From Rhyacophila brunnea (Eukaryota > Arthropoda > Insecta > Trichoptera > Rhyacophilidae), in NCBI GenBank assembly GCA_022495005.1, contig JAGYXB010001996.1, positions 1,984,001-2,048,000 on the forward strand: a DNA stretch of 64,000 bases, written 5' to 3'. Position numbers and translations under genes: made by a program. The notes beneath the pieces are model-generated. The model was not told where the DNA came from. It was given only the letters and a program-made list of their open reading frames with translations, and made no database searches. Positions 35,206-46,589 of the stretch are shown piece by piece. How positions within the stretch are numbered: position 1 is the stretch's first letter; the number at the start of each line of letters is the position of its first letter.

Positions 35206-35786
35206 AACAAAATTACCGCCATACTTGGCGTTATTATTTTGTACTGCTGTTAGTAAAGAGTAAGCACCAGTGTTTCTGTCAGTTCTCTTACAGTGCATAT
35301 ATTGCTATTGTAATATTGCTGTAAGGTCAGGAAGTGTTCGCCACGATGACGGAAACCGTCAAGCAATGCACAAGAGTACGGAATATCATTGGGAGTTCAT
35401 TTACCAGCTATTTGAAGCTCACCTGCTCACAATAATATGTTTTAATTAGTACGTATTCTCCATCGTTTGCTCTAATATCGTAGTCGAGCTTTAAAACCGC
35501 AGATTTTATTATAAAATTCAAACTAGTTTACCCCGAGATAAGATTGCTATGAGATAGGTAATAATAATCTGTAAGTATGCATTCTCGGGCCTGCTCTTCT
35601 GTGGCCTGGCTTCGCTAATTACGCGGCGACATTCCTTGGAAACCCTTTAAGTTTATGACTTTTATGGGGCTCATGACAGAGCCACTGCACTCTCTACTCA
35701 TAATAACATATGATCACGGATTATCCACGTCGCTTGGCCCGACATGATCACAATTTATTATCTAATTATCTCCATGCATATCGACA
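35206..35786. other. No feature recognised
   Basis: Unassigned DNA between two TIR elements. Confidence 0.6.
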
Positions 35787-36143
35787 TATTAATCTGCAAA
35801 CCGGCTAACTCCATTTCGGCAAATTGTTCAGGATGGAGAAAAAACTTAATTAACAATTCCAAAAATACACTTGGATTTTTTTTTACAAATAAGCCGCACT
35901 TTCAAATAATACACTATTTTAGCTTCTGTTGTGTATATAAAGAGCCGAGTTGTTCCATTTATGATATCGGAAATTTGGCACCTGCAGTTGGCTGTTTTGT
36001 GCGAAAAACGATAACGCATTTATTTAGGTATAGGTTTAGGAGTTTGAAATTTTGTGTGAACATAGAAAACATACTTTATAACAAAATGCCATCAAAATCT
36101 CATTTTTCGTCAAAAGTGCAGTTAGCTGGTTTGCATATTAAGC
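35787..36143. mobile_element. TIR element of 341 bp with near-perfect 8-bp duplication
   Basis: The element 35795-36135 begins TGCAAACCGGCTAACT and ends AGTTAGCTGGTTTGCA (one mismatch in 16). The flanks are TATTAATC and TATTAAGC, an 8-bp duplication with one change, so a hAT-type origin is likely. The longest open frame in the window (35744-36169, 141 codons) covers it from end to end and has no recognisable domain. It includes flanking DNA on both sides, so I treat it as chance. Confidence 0.8.
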
Positions 36144-37534
36144 AGTCGATATTAAACGCCTGTTTTTAAACTGTCAATGGCTTTTTCGATACTAATGCGG
36201 TGACAATACATTCTATTGAAATCGCTTTATTTCCACCCGCTGAACGCGCATGTCGATCTATTATAATACGAAGAAAATATGTAGGTACTTTTGTCGTATT
36301 AGACTACTAGAGGGTCTCCTTATTTTTTTTAACATCAATATTGCAATTTCAATCATCTTATTCCCTCAAAAATCTGTCAGTGTGTAGTGTATATAATATT
36401 CTTAGTTTTATTAGTATAAAACCCAGCGAAGTCACAATGATTTGTTATCCGAACCCGGCGAAATACTTACCGCAAGAGTGAGTTAAAAAGATTGACAGTA
36501 CACAGAGTACCACATACCTTCCTACACTGTACGTAGAACTCGATGGTGACTGATGATGACAGCGATGATTGACAACGCTGTTGATGATGGATGAATAAAA
36601 TACGATTTCATGTTAAAAGTTTAAAGTTTAGAAAGTCGTCAAAACTTAATATTCATTCGTTAAGTAGTATACCTATGTATAAACGTATCTACTATTTATT
36701 TTATTAATACTTAGGTTTGAATTCTTTCCACTCTCGTAGTAGGCAATTGAGTAGTTGAATATTTGAATAGATCTATAATTGTATTGTCTCTAAAATACCA
36801 GTTTGCACATTAGTACGTATCTCTAGTTTTTTTTTGTATTGCAACAAAAAACAGAAAGAATTTATGCCAATAAAAGCGTGCTTGCTACGTTAATTGGTGT
36901 ATTTGTAAATATGTGTTTAGTATTATTTAGCTAGTGGATAATAGGCATTGTGGATGAATGTGTCTACATGCTTCTTTTAGCGAAATAATTCGTTTCATCG
37001 ATTCAGGGAGTTTAAGTCGGCCTTTGGGCTTTAATTAGTGTATCGTTATGTGACCATTTTACATTGATATATTTTACTACTGGATGAATCTATGCTTCTT
37101 AAAATGACGCCCGATTTTCAGCGACTCGGCCAGTGTTAAAACTTACTGTTTTAATATCAGCGGAGTTAACTCGATATAAGCTCACTTAATATTTGTCTCG
37201 AAAACGACCTGGCAATAATTATGAGTAAGCCCGCTCTAGCTTGCATCTACTCTAACTAATAGTCAGCGCATGACGACTTGCTCTGTCCGCTCAGACATGA
37301 GTTTTTGGTAGCTTGCAAGCTTTGGGTTGCAAACCCTTAGGGTCACTATTCCAAGAACGCAAATTTAGTTTTACAGCCAGGGCAATACGGGTGAAATTCG
37401 GGAATCCATGTTAACGGTCTTAACGCATTATACCTACAAGGAAATATTATAAGACATATTCGTAATATCTTCTTTTGTGGTACATTTTTAAAATGACACT
37501 TGTATGGGAACTCCTCATGTAGTAGTATATCAAT
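36144..37534. other. No gene recognised
   Basis: The part at 36955-37015 (GTGGATGAATGTGTCTACATG) resembles 37620-37680 and belongs with the duplications described next. No other signal. Confidence 0.5.
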
Positions 37535-37780
37535 GCCATTTTATGACGATTTTTTATCCTATGGTTATACATTTCAGTCCACCACACCGCGTACTTTGGT
37601 TGGCTTCCTCATTATGTATAGTGGATGAATGTATCTACATGTTCCTTTCGGCAAAATTATTCAATTAATCTATTCAGCGAGTTTGTTACCATTTTTATGA
37701 CGATTTTTTGTCCAGTGATTATTCATTCAGTCACACAGACTGCGTACTTTGGTTGGCTTCATCATTCATTGGTTTCTTTT
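37535..37780 (+). repeat. Local duplication, period about 150 bp
   Basis: The strings TTTATGACGATTTTTT, CATTTCAGTC/CATTCAGTC and GCGTACTTTGGTTGGCTTC occur in the same order at 37540-37610 and again at 37690-37765. GGATGAATGTATCTACATG between them also occurs at about 36956. These are diverged tandem units of unknown origin. Confidence 0.65.
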
Positions 37781-37964
37781 GTGATTCTTCTGCGTTATGC
37801 CAGAGTGAGTGATGTTTTAATCTAATTCTATTGAAGAAGACAATTTGACATTCATTAGGAACAAGTGTTTTATGTAGGTAATAAAGAGTAGGTACATACT
37901 CCATACTCACATTATTGTCATTTTATTATAAACATTTGTTTTATGCCATTTTATGGCATTCTTT

Positions 37965-38660
37965 AGATACAAATTCAAATTTATTTATTTTACTTATAAT
38001 GAACGTAACAAATTATAAATTCAAAGCGTTGACATGACATAAAATAAGTGTGGACAATGTTTCAAATAAAAATACAGGGCAATGTGAGAGAACAATACAA
38101 TAAGTAGTAAAATAAGAAAATAAATTAAATAACAAAAATAAAATTACATCGAAGCACACAGAGTGAATTAGTTTGATAGACCCGATCTTATATAAAATAA
38201 CGTCTACCTAAATTTACCCTCACGTTAGTGGAATATATCAATATCCGAAGCGATTTGATAAAACATATTTATTGCCCTCCCAATTGGCATTACTAATGGC
38301 AGGTTAGTTTTGCACCTTGGGAGAACAAACAACGGATGCCTTCGATTCCTAAGATAATTATCAGAGGCACACAAGTCAACACCACCAAGAATGGCAGAGT
38401 TACCATTTACGCCGCGTATAAGTCGGGAAAATATGTACTTAGCTAAATAAATACCCCTTCTAAATTTTAAGCTACAGTATGTAAGCATAGATACCAAAAA
38501 GAAAGTCAGTCGGATAGAGCCACAGATAATATCTATACAGCCGAAAGTAAATGAGTCTCAAAAATCTCACCTGAACCTTCTCCACCATAAGGCCGTACTT
38601 CAACTGATGTGGGGTCCAAACAATAGACCCACTCTCAAGCCTGCATCTAACTACCTACAT
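37965..38660 (-). pseudogene. Jockey/CR1-like LINE, 3' end with frameshift
   Basis: Minus-strand reading from about 38640 gives RLESGSIVWTPHQ, then VEKVQVRFLRLIYF and YPTDFLFG. After a shift near 38495 it continues LTYCSLKFRRGIYLAKYIFS, then DNYLRNRRHPLFVLPRCKTN, LPLVMPIGRAINMFYQ and DIDIFH. This is the C-terminal part of the reverse-transcriptase protein of insect non-LTR elements, lacking the catalytic core. The following 250 bases are a 3' UTR shared with copies at 2.96, 49.5 and 51.3 kb, ending (minus strand) in AAATAAATAAAT. The element is truncated and inactive. Confidence 0.87.
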
Positions 38661-39474
38661 ACTTACATTTTGTTTGGCTTCGTAGTTTATTTCAATGTGT
38701 ATATATTTTATATTGCAATGTGTCTGAATTAGCTGTAATATTATAGTATTAGTGGTCTCAGTACCATACTTACGGTCATCTGTTACCAGTACAAAAGCTC
38801 ACGGAGATAATCTATTCGGCGAATTGCATACGTACAATTATCGGACATGCTCCTGAAAAAATTGGGTATTTTGCACTTGCATCTGACTGCTTAGTTGTGA
38901 ACAGTTTATCGGTTTGAATACAAAAAGGGAATGTCTTCATTTATTTTGTCCGCTATAATGTTTATTGCATTACACATTTATATCATTAATGGATGCATGG
39001 CTTGGCCATTCAAAACGCGGAGGACGAGCAAATTATTGAGATTAAGTGCACGCACTTAGGGAATGATAATAATAATTCGAAATAAAACCTTCATAAATTT
39101 TAGTTCAGTAGTACCATTAAAATGTCATTAGTGACTAAAAAAAACAACACTAATATTTTCAAGTTCATTGCTATCTATTAAAAAAAAAATGAAATGCATA
39201 TGTATTTAAATAAGAATGTCGTTAGGTTGACATGCTATCATATATTTATATGACGTCTATGTACGTACATGGCACACTTTTATCCGTATACAAATCGAAA
39301 TAAACTAGTTTCATCATATATTATAATCGCTACTTCATACAACTACTAGCCAGAGTTAAAATTAAAACAGTGCGTACTATATGTATAGCATCATAAATCG
39401 TCAGGTGTTCGAATTTAGAATTAAGCTCATTACAACATAAAAAGTATTGAATGATATGTCAAATGTTAGCAAGT
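38661..39474. other. No feature recognised
   Basis: Unassigned A/T-rich DNA. Confidence 0.6.
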
Positions 39475-39838
39475 GGCGCTAACATGGCCCCCACATCCTG
39501 AAGCGGGCCCCCTACCTATCCCTAAGGTGACGCGCTGCAGTAGCGTTTTCCAAATGGAGTATGCGGTAAAAGTGTATTTTTAGTGATTTTTTGTATTTTT
39601 AATATGTACATCCATTTGAATTATGGAGTTGTCGAGTATCGGCACACGTTAAAAATTGCATCGTATAACTAAAAATATTTAATTGTTAATATTATTGAAG
39701 TAAAATAGCACCGCAGGCGACTTTTTCTTGGTATTAGAGCGAATTTGTGATCTGTGTTTATCTCACTTATCTGGTCGACTTGTCACGCCGGGCCCTTCCT
39801 GAGCCCGGGCACCCACTCGTGGGGGCCATGGGCGCTAA
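39475..39838 (+). mobile_element. hAT-type MITE, family B, copy 6
   Basis: The element 39483-39830 (348 bp) begins CATGGCCCCCACATCC and ends CTCGTGGGGGCCATG. The exact 8-bp duplication GGCGCTAA lies at 39475-39482 and 39831-39838. It has the family interior (AATTATGGAGTTGTCGAG, TTTATCTCACTTATCTGG) and is one of the best-preserved copies. Confidence 0.95.
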
Positions 39839-40100
39839 CTCACTCAACGGACAACTTATACTGGTGAAACTTATAGTATATTGCCATTTTAAAACAAATA
39901 ACATTAACTACACATTGGATGATTATAACTAAAATTTTGAGAGATCCTTCGTCATTTGTTAATTAGATAATTTTATACCAACCGTGAATAAATAGGTATC
40001 TACACAAGGCGTAACTTCTCAGGGAAACGATTTAAGCTTTGTTATTTTGTTTGTATTTAATTATGCAATTATTTATTTATTTAATTATACAAACAAACTC

Positions 40101-40576
40101 TAAGAGCGGAATGCAGAAACATTTGTCATAACTAAATTTTCCTTAGCAGAAAACACTATGCAGAAACATTGTCATTATACGTGATTCTACAGGCACCGCA
40201 AGATATTTTTTTAACATGGTAACACTAGCGTCAAGTGTCATTCTATCACCTGGCATCTTGTATTTCTGCGGGCTGGCGTATAAAAGTTAAATAATATTCT
40301 GAAAGTACATGCCAAACGAATTAACACTATCAATATCCATATTGAGATACATTGTTAAATGAATTTGAGTGTATGGACTGTTTTATAGACATGCGAATTT
40401 ATTTTGACAGCAGCTGTCAGTGGTAAATGGTAATACAGAAGGGGGCGTGTTCATAACAAAAGGAGTCTATGGTTAAGGATTCCTTAACTCTATACTCAGG
40501 ATTGTCTATAGTTAAGTCATGCTTTTCGGCGACTTATCCTTAGGATCGAAATCTTAGATTGTGCATGCCGCTCTAA
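40101..40576. mobile_element. PIF/Harbinger-like MITE, 470 bp
   Basis: The element 40104-40573 begins GAGCGGAATGCAGAAAC and ends TTGTGCATGCCGCTC, an imperfect inverted repeat, with TAA on both sides (40101-40103 and 40574-40576). A 3-bp TWA duplication and a terminus with a GCA-type core fit PIF/Harbinger. No coding sequence. It also contains a TTAAGGATTCCTTAA palindrome near 40476. Confidence 0.7.
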
Positions 40577-41142
40577 CGCTATAGTTTTGTAATTTAGCGG
40601 TATTTTACCTATTTTGTTAAATAATTAATAAATTATTTAATTTAGAAGTTATGACTTATGACCTATGATCTGAAAGCAAGACTTAATAACTTATGATCGG
40701 TTAATACAGAATTGTTATCTTGATTTAAAACACAAAGGTCAATTAGTAAAAAATAAAACAATTTGACAATCAATTCTAGACTAGTTAATTTCGTCGTAAT
40801 TAGATAGGACGCCCGTGACTTAATCCGTAAAGCACATTGGCGCGAATCCAATGGATGCGGATTTAAGTAGGTACCGTTGAGTGTCTTATTTTTTCAAAGA
40901 TTTTTTCTGGTAGGTATAGATATAGTTCTGTAAGTTCAAAACACAATACATTATAGGAAGATGTTCAGGGCTAGTTGCGTCCGCTTAGATTTAGGAGAAC
41001 GAATTACAGATAATTTTTATACATAGGTTTTTCGAGTATTTCGAGTTTTTCGGTAGAAGGAACAACGTTCAATTTTGCTAAAAATATGACTTGCATAGTA
41101 ATAAGAAGTTACGATGCATATATTATATACTTGCCTGTGGGT
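40577..41142. other. No feature recognised
   Basis: Unassigned DNA between two TIR elements. Confidence 0.55.
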
Positions 41143-41207
41143 GTACTCTATACACAAGACGGCTATCGACGGTAGTTTATCGTATTTATGTAGGTATTGA
41201 GTTGACC

Positions 41208-41932
41208 GTCTAAAGCAGGGGGGGCGAACTTTTTGGATGGAGGGCCAAATTCAAGAATTCAAAATGAGCGGCGGGCCGCAAGTAAAATACCATTTTTAGA
41301 TATACCTACACTATTTATTATCACGAAAAATAAACATTACAAAAAAAATAATGAGAAGAATGAAACCGTTGTACATTTTTGAACATTTTTTTAAATTCAG
41401 GTGTTAATTTTGTAGTTGATATTCTCAAAACTGCTTGTATATGGGCATCGGAGATATTTGATCGTAAAGAATTTTTATTGAGGTTCATGATCGAAAATGT
41501 TTTTCCACATAAATATAGGTTGATCCAAAAATAACGAACATTTTTCTTGCATAATCTTTAAGTTGGTCGAATTTGACTGAATTAAGGGCGTTGCAAAATT
41601 TGGAGATTTCTTCACGACGATGCAATTCTCTTAAATCAGTGTCACACTGCAGATCAATAATCTCAAGTTGTAGCTCTGTCGGCACACTATCAATATCTAT
41701 TGAAATCGATGTTCAACGTAGAAAATATTGGTTACATAGTGTGAGACGAGACGCAAGGAAGACGTACTGAGATAATACATTTACGAAACAACAAATTCTT
41801 AAAATTTTAATCTATTGTCAATATTTTTTTAAAAAATATAAAAAAGTTATTCGTAATCAGAAGTACAATTAGTGATGGCGGGCCGCATAAAAATACCCGG
41901 CGGGCCGCAGTTTGCCCCCCCCTGGTCTAAAG
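41208..41932 (-). mobile_element. hAT element, 709 bp, nested, with transposase relic
   Basis: The element 41216-41924 begins CAGGGGGGGCGAACTTTTT and ends GCAGTTTGCCCCCCCCTG, with the exact 8-bp duplication GTCTAAAG (41208-41215 and 41925-41932). Subterminal GCGGCGGGCCGCA-type repeats occur at both ends. It inserted into family I copy 2. Minus-strand coding remnants identify it as hAT on protein grounds too, and as a deletion derivative of a larger autonomous element. Confidence 0.95.
41360..41720 (-). pseudogene. hAT transposase C-terminal relic
   Basis: On the minus strand one frame gives SVPTELQLEIIDLQCD and, further on, ARKMFVIFGSTYIYVEKHF. A one-base shift near 41500 then continues with FSIMNLNKNS, then LRSNISDAHIQAVLRISTTK and LTPEFKKMF. 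ELQLEIIDLQCD and FGSTYxCEKxFSxM followed by a SNISDAHLQxxLRI block are the conserved C-terminal dimerisation region of hAT transposases. The usual Cys before EK is Val here. The DDE catalytic core and zinc finger are absent, so it cannot act. Confidence 0.9.
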
Positions 41933-42124
41933 TCTAAATTGTCAAAAAGTGGTATGTTTTAACAGCACCGCTCTTGGCTGTGTTAACTTTTAGAGTGAGA
42001 TAGACAGTTTTTACAGTTTAGACGGGTAACTTATTGTAACAATTATAACCCTCAACACATAATTATGATAAACTACCGTCAATAGTCTCCGATAACCGCC
42101 GATAGACGCCTTGTGTATAGAATC

Positions 42125-43015
42125 CACAGTAATGCTGTCGATTGATTATACTACAGAGATTACCTCGACTTAAAAAATAATTTAATAATGATAATTTTGT
42201 TAACACACTCCATAAAAAAATTACTTACTGATTTTTTACAATTTTATTTCTTTTTCCATTTGTATAATATTGAAATGCGATTCGTAAATAAATTGATAGA
42301 GATAAAGAAATGAGAAATATTTCTTTTATCTGAGCAAAAAACACTTAGTAAATAGTTAAAATAAGAGACGTTTCAATTCATTTTTTTTTTGTCAAGATGC
42401 CGCCGCCACCCGGATTTTACCATTTCCCCTTTCGTTTATATTATAATCATATACACCACATAAATAAGGTTGTGTTTCAGAGTATGTTTTCAAATTACTG
42501 TTGCAAGCGGGCTAAGCTTCGTGGTACGCGTTTCGATTAAACTTGCAGGCTGTATAATCTTCGCGTGGCAAAAAAATCCGACCGGATGTTTCAAATTTTC
42601 TATCACTTCCATTTTGTGGCATTTTAATGAAAATTTTCGTTTACCCTTTTTTACACTAATAACAGTAGTTAACTCGAGATTTTGTCGTGCAGTTTTTTCA
42701 ACATTTCGTCCTTGTCTTTTGTATGGGATGCTACTCTTGTGTTTTGAGGTCGGTGTCCTCTGTATATCATTTTCCACGCCTATATTCAGTTAAATGGTGT
42801 ATTAGAAATTTCAAGCACAATCTTAGCTTAATGTAGGTACTTCCCGTTATAAATAATTAATATAATATATAAATATATAGGTACTTAAGATATAATATGT
42901 ATGTATATATGAATCGAAAAGCAATTAATCGTCTCTATCAACCAACGGAATAAAGTGAAATTATTATCACACAATTTTTTTATAGAATTATTATCATTAG
43001 GTATATATTGGTTCT
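42125..43015. other. No gene recognised; long overlapping frames
   Basis: Frames at 42470-42793 (plus, 107 codons) and 42490-42777 (minus, 95 codons) cover the same DNA on opposite strands. Neither has a domain known to me, and one at most could be real. A pyrimidine-poor TTTCAG at 42475-42480 precedes the plus frame but no donor site supports an exon. Confidence 0.45.
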
Positions 43016-43019
43016 TTTC

Positions 43020-43102
43020 GGTTGTTCCCTCATGGCTGAGGATCGTGACAATCTGAAATGCAGTCATATTTTGAGCGGCCGAGACTATCCACCCCTCACG
43101 GT
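43020..43102 (-). pseudogene. RTE-type LINE 3' scrap
   Basis: On the minus strand GGGTGGATAGTCTCGGCCGC, then CACGATCCTCAGCCATGAG, matches 52797-52865, the end of the RTE copy there (GATGGAAAGTCTTGGTCGC, CACGATCCTCAGCCATGAG). Only about 80 bases remain. Confidence 0.75.
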
Positions 43103-44436
43103 CATGATATTTTGGGGCTGGATTTACGCCTGAAGTGAAGTAATGCGTACTAGGGGGGGGGGCTTGATTCAGGACATATTTAGTGTGATAGTCAAGAACA
43201 TTAACAGTTACATGTGAATTTTACGTAAGTATTATATTTTCTGTGAGATGTCTTACCATAAATATATTGCCGTATAGCATTGAGATTAAAAAAAAAACAA
43301 CCCGTTGTTCGCGGAGTATTGCAGACAGTAATTTTCCAATTATAGTATATTCATTAATTACATCAATTTGATATTGATTAGTATCAAATTTACGACCACC
43401 TACTTGCTAACCAACTTTTTGACAAATTCTGTTCAAAATAGAAGTAGAGAGCTTGTCTAGCTCTTTTGTCCAATGTAACCAAGATGATCCTGGGAAAAAG
43501 CCTACTGCCAATCTCGATTTCTCAAGTAGGTATCTCATTGACTAAATTTTGGAAAATTTATTTTCTTGAGAATTATCGAAACATTTCTAAACTAGACTGA
43601 TTTTGGATGGACATGTCTTTCATAAGACAAAAATCAATGGTTTGACCAAATTGCGATAGCTACAAAAAATCATTTAGATCTTCAAGCGGTATGTTTTGGG
43701 GGAAATTATGACATAGAGATTTTATTGAAGAAAATCACCGGTGTTTAATTAGCATGACACGTTGCTCCTTGTTACAAGTAACTGGTAGGTATTGAAACAA
43801 CTAACGGCTTTTCCATTCGAAGTACATACCATAACATTTCATGCAACAATGGCACTTTCTTTAAAACGAAAATGACCCAACTAACGATCGCAGTGATTAA
43901 TGGAAGCATACATCATTTTGACTACTCGAAAATTAATTTCCTTCTCTGCATTGATATTAATTAAAAAATAGTTGTGCGGACATGCTGCCGAAATTTTAAT
44001 GGTAATGTAATTGAACCACAAGATTGATACAGTTTTTTTCTAAGAAACATAATTAATTATGAGTTTTTACTCTGAGATTCAAGTGAAACAAAATAATAAT
44101 CACCAGAAATGTGGTGGCATAACGAGGTAAAGTTCTCGTTAGAATGTTGAACTGAAACAGGAGTAAAGTTGTTGGCCCAATTTTTGGATCATAGATTTCT
44201 ATTACGTACCCGACAAACATTCCGAGGTTATCGAAAATTGCATATCATGTCATTTTCTCCATGTTCGGTCCTAAGAGGATCATAAATATGAGTATCAATA
44301 AATCAGTTTACCTAAGCAGCGCTTACTTAATTAATGTGTAGTCGATATCAAACCTTTCAATCAAGCGGTTCACAAATGATCTCTCAATTTAATAATCGGT
44401 CCTCGCATACTGTATGTGTCCCCAATATACATAATC
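43103..44436. other. No feature recognised
   Basis: Unassigned A/T-rich DNA with a G-run of 9 at 43155. No gene is supported. Confidence 0.6.
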
Positions 44437-44635
44437 CTGGCGGCTCTCGTGGTGCAGTGCGTAAAGCGCTGGCCTTCCACCTGAGAGTTCTGGGTACGAT
44501 ACCCGGTGAGGACACAATATTTATATGTTCTTCTCAAAGCCTGGGTTTTTGTGATTGTTCAAAATTACTAACAATCACCTTGTAGGAAAAAGCAAAGACA
44601 TGGTTATTAATAATTCTACAAAAAAAAAAAAAAAA
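44437..44635 (+). mobile_element. SINE family 2, full-length copy
   Basis: The head GGCGGCTCTCGTGGTGCAGT, then GCGTAAAGCGCTGGCC, carries an A-box-like GTGGTGCAGTG. The B-box-like GGGTACGATACCCGG follows 40 bases later. The body (AGCCTGGGTTTTTGTGATTG, TACTAACAATCACCTTGTA, AAAGACATGGTTATTAATAA) is followed by a poly-A tail of about 16. Partial copies are at 17865 (head) and 62100 (inverted tail). Confidence 0.85.
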
Positions 44636-44639
44636 CATA

Positions 44640-45249
44640 AAACTACCAACACCATAAAACCATACTATCATATTGTAATATTAAAATAGATATGAAACAA
44701 TAAAAAACCTTAAAAAACAGTTCTTTGTTTATTAATCAAATATATAAAAAAACTGAACTTAGTAAGTAAATAGTTGGACGTAATACCAAATTAAAATATA
44801 ATTAAAATAACTACCGTCGACAGTTCCTACGAAAACTTAAAGTTTCTCGAGAGTTAATGTTTAAATTTCTTTCTAATGATTCGTGTCTGAGCGAATGGAA
44901 CCATTAATTATTACAACTGGTTTCGTTTGATTGAATCCAATTGCTCGAATTAGAGCGAAATCTTTACATTAGGCGGGTTTGATTAGACTTGCAACATTAT
45001 AGACACATAATAATAATATTATTATAATAATACTATTGGACATAGACAAATGTGCATAACATCACAACATAATATAAATTACACAATATTTTAGCTTATT
45101 AAATTATTGCACACTATGTTATTACAATATTATTAATTCATTCTAATGTTTAATTAGTTTTTAATAAACTGTCTTTATATGCTGACCTTCTATCACGGTA
45201 AATGTTATAGTTATTTTGTCATTTTATGTATTTTTATATTATTCTAATT
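44640..45249. other. No feature recognised
   Basis: A/T-rich, low-complexity in places (45000-45130). Confidence 0.6.
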
Positions 45250-45622
45250 CAGGCATGTCCAACACGTCGATCGTTTCGTCGATTATTTCCTCCCCCAGCT
45301 CATGTGAAAGTGATATTAAAATTAACATTATTATTAAAATTATTCGTATTACATCACATATATGAGCTTGCCACATGAGTGAGAGGAAGAGAAGACGCGA
45401 ATCCCTGCGATTTAAAATTCTGGCGTAATTTTCCCTTACTGCGTGAATAGTGGGAGAATAGTCTGACGACGAGTGCCCGAAAGAAGATCAAAACCTATAA
45501 TTTTCACGACGTGAAAGACAACCATTGTTAATTTTTAATCTGTAATTTTGGTAAAGTGTAAGTTTGGTACTGCCAGTGTTGATACTGGACAGTAGCTTGC
45601 TACTGGTAGTTGGACATGCCTT
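45250..45622. mobile_element. hAT-type element, about 373 bp
   Basis: The left end CAGGCATGTCCAACACG and right end GTAGTTGGACATGCCTT form an inverted repeat of about 14 bases. CAGGCATGTCCAA is a hAT-style terminus. The last right bases are changed (CTT for CTG) and no target duplication is preserved, so this is an older copy. Confidence 0.7.
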
Positions 45623-45652
45623 TTATGTAGTAGCTACATAAGTACCTACTAA

Positions 45653-45842
45653 GCCCCCCACAAGGGAAGGGCTGACAGGGCTCTAGCCGGGTATAGAAGG
45701 GACCTGGATTGGCGGGTCGACCAGCTAAGTGAGATGAATACACATCACAAATTTGCGCCAATAATAAAAAAGTCGCCTGCGACGCTATTTCACTTTAATA
45801 CTATTAAGATTATAAAACATGTGGCTGTACTGTGCAATGTGA
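45653..45842 (-). mobile_element. hAT-type MITE, family B, copy 7 (truncated)
   Basis: GCCCCCCACAAGGGAAGGG and CTGACAGGGCTCTAGCC match the left ends of copies 3 and 5. The interior AGTGAGATGAATACAC, AAAAAGTCGCCTGCGACGC and GTACTGTGCAATG follows the family order. The other half and its terminus are missing. Confidence 0.8.
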
Positions 45843-46480
45843 TGTGCTATGTATCTACTTATTCGCAAGATCCATTATTTTTAAAGACTGCATGGAATTA
45901 TACAACTGGCAAATTAATATTAAAATCGTATGATCAGTATAATTTTGTTCATAATTATTATAACATAACCAACCGGTTTATCATATTAAAATATGCACTC
46001 ATAATAGTGTTACAACTATTAATAAAATTGTATATTAGATTCTGCTATCACCATTTTGGTATGTGATTTAAAAATCCGAATAGGTACACACTTATTATGC
46101 GTATCAAGCTGGATTCTGGGCGCTATCTTTCTGTACCATATCCGTTATTGGACATCGGAGTTGATTTTGGCTTTGTCTGTCAATTCTCACTTAAAATTGG
46201 ATTATTGATTTAATTTGAAAATCAATTCTTGCCGTTTCAACATTCTTTGTGGCGCCCTCAATAATTGGTCTAACCGCTTTAATACCGGGCTTGTTCAGAG
46301 AAATATGTCTTTCTAAACAATCATATTTTGTTTTATTATATTAACTGATGTTCCTTGCGAAAAATAGTGTGTCGATACCTGCGATTTTTGACAGTTTAAA
46401 CTGAAGTTTACTCTTAATAATTATCTTCACAATATTATACTTACATAGTTTGTATTACATATTTTAATATATTATTCTGT
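45843..46480. other. No feature recognised
   Basis: Unassigned A/T-rich DNA. Confidence 0.55.
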
Positions 46481-46495
46481 TTCTTTTTGTTCTAG

Positions 46496-46579
46496 GTAAG
46501 CACATATGTTTCAATCTCAATCGACTGATGCCAAAACTATAATGACGCGTGGTTTATATAAGACTTCCCAAAGTTCCAG
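46496..46579 (+). other. Candidate non-coding internal exon (84 nt)
   Basis: A pyrimidine tract TTCTGTTTCTTTTTGTTCTAG ends at 46495 (key part TTCTTTTTGTTCTAG), a strong acceptor. 84 bases later CAG|GTAAGT at 46577-46585 is a perfect donor. All three forward frames of the segment contain stops, so a coding exon is excluded. A 5' untranslated or lncRNA exon is possible. Chance pairing of two good sites is the alternative. Confidence 0.3.
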
Positions 46580-46589
46580 GTAAGTCTCT

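Larger units (their letters stand above)
41143..42124. mobile_element. TIR element, family I, copy 2, split by a hAT
   Basis: The left end CTGTGGGTGTACTCTATACA continues CAAGACGGCTATCGACGG and TAGTTTATC. The right end mirrors it (GATAAACTACCGTC through CTTGTGTATAGAATCCACAG). Without the nested hAT and one duplication copy, the element is about 265 bp. The interior shares TTAGAGTGAGATAGACAG and TTATTGTAACAATTATAA with copy 1. Confidence 0.8.

Noticed and set aside
35744..36169. 141-codon open frame as a gene
   Set aside because: It covers a TIR element plus both flanks, has no domain, and the composition is that of A/T-rich non-coding DNA.
42470..42793. 107-codon frame (and a 95-codon frame on the other strand)
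   Set aside because: They overlap on opposite strands, show no domain, and lack supporting splice or start context.
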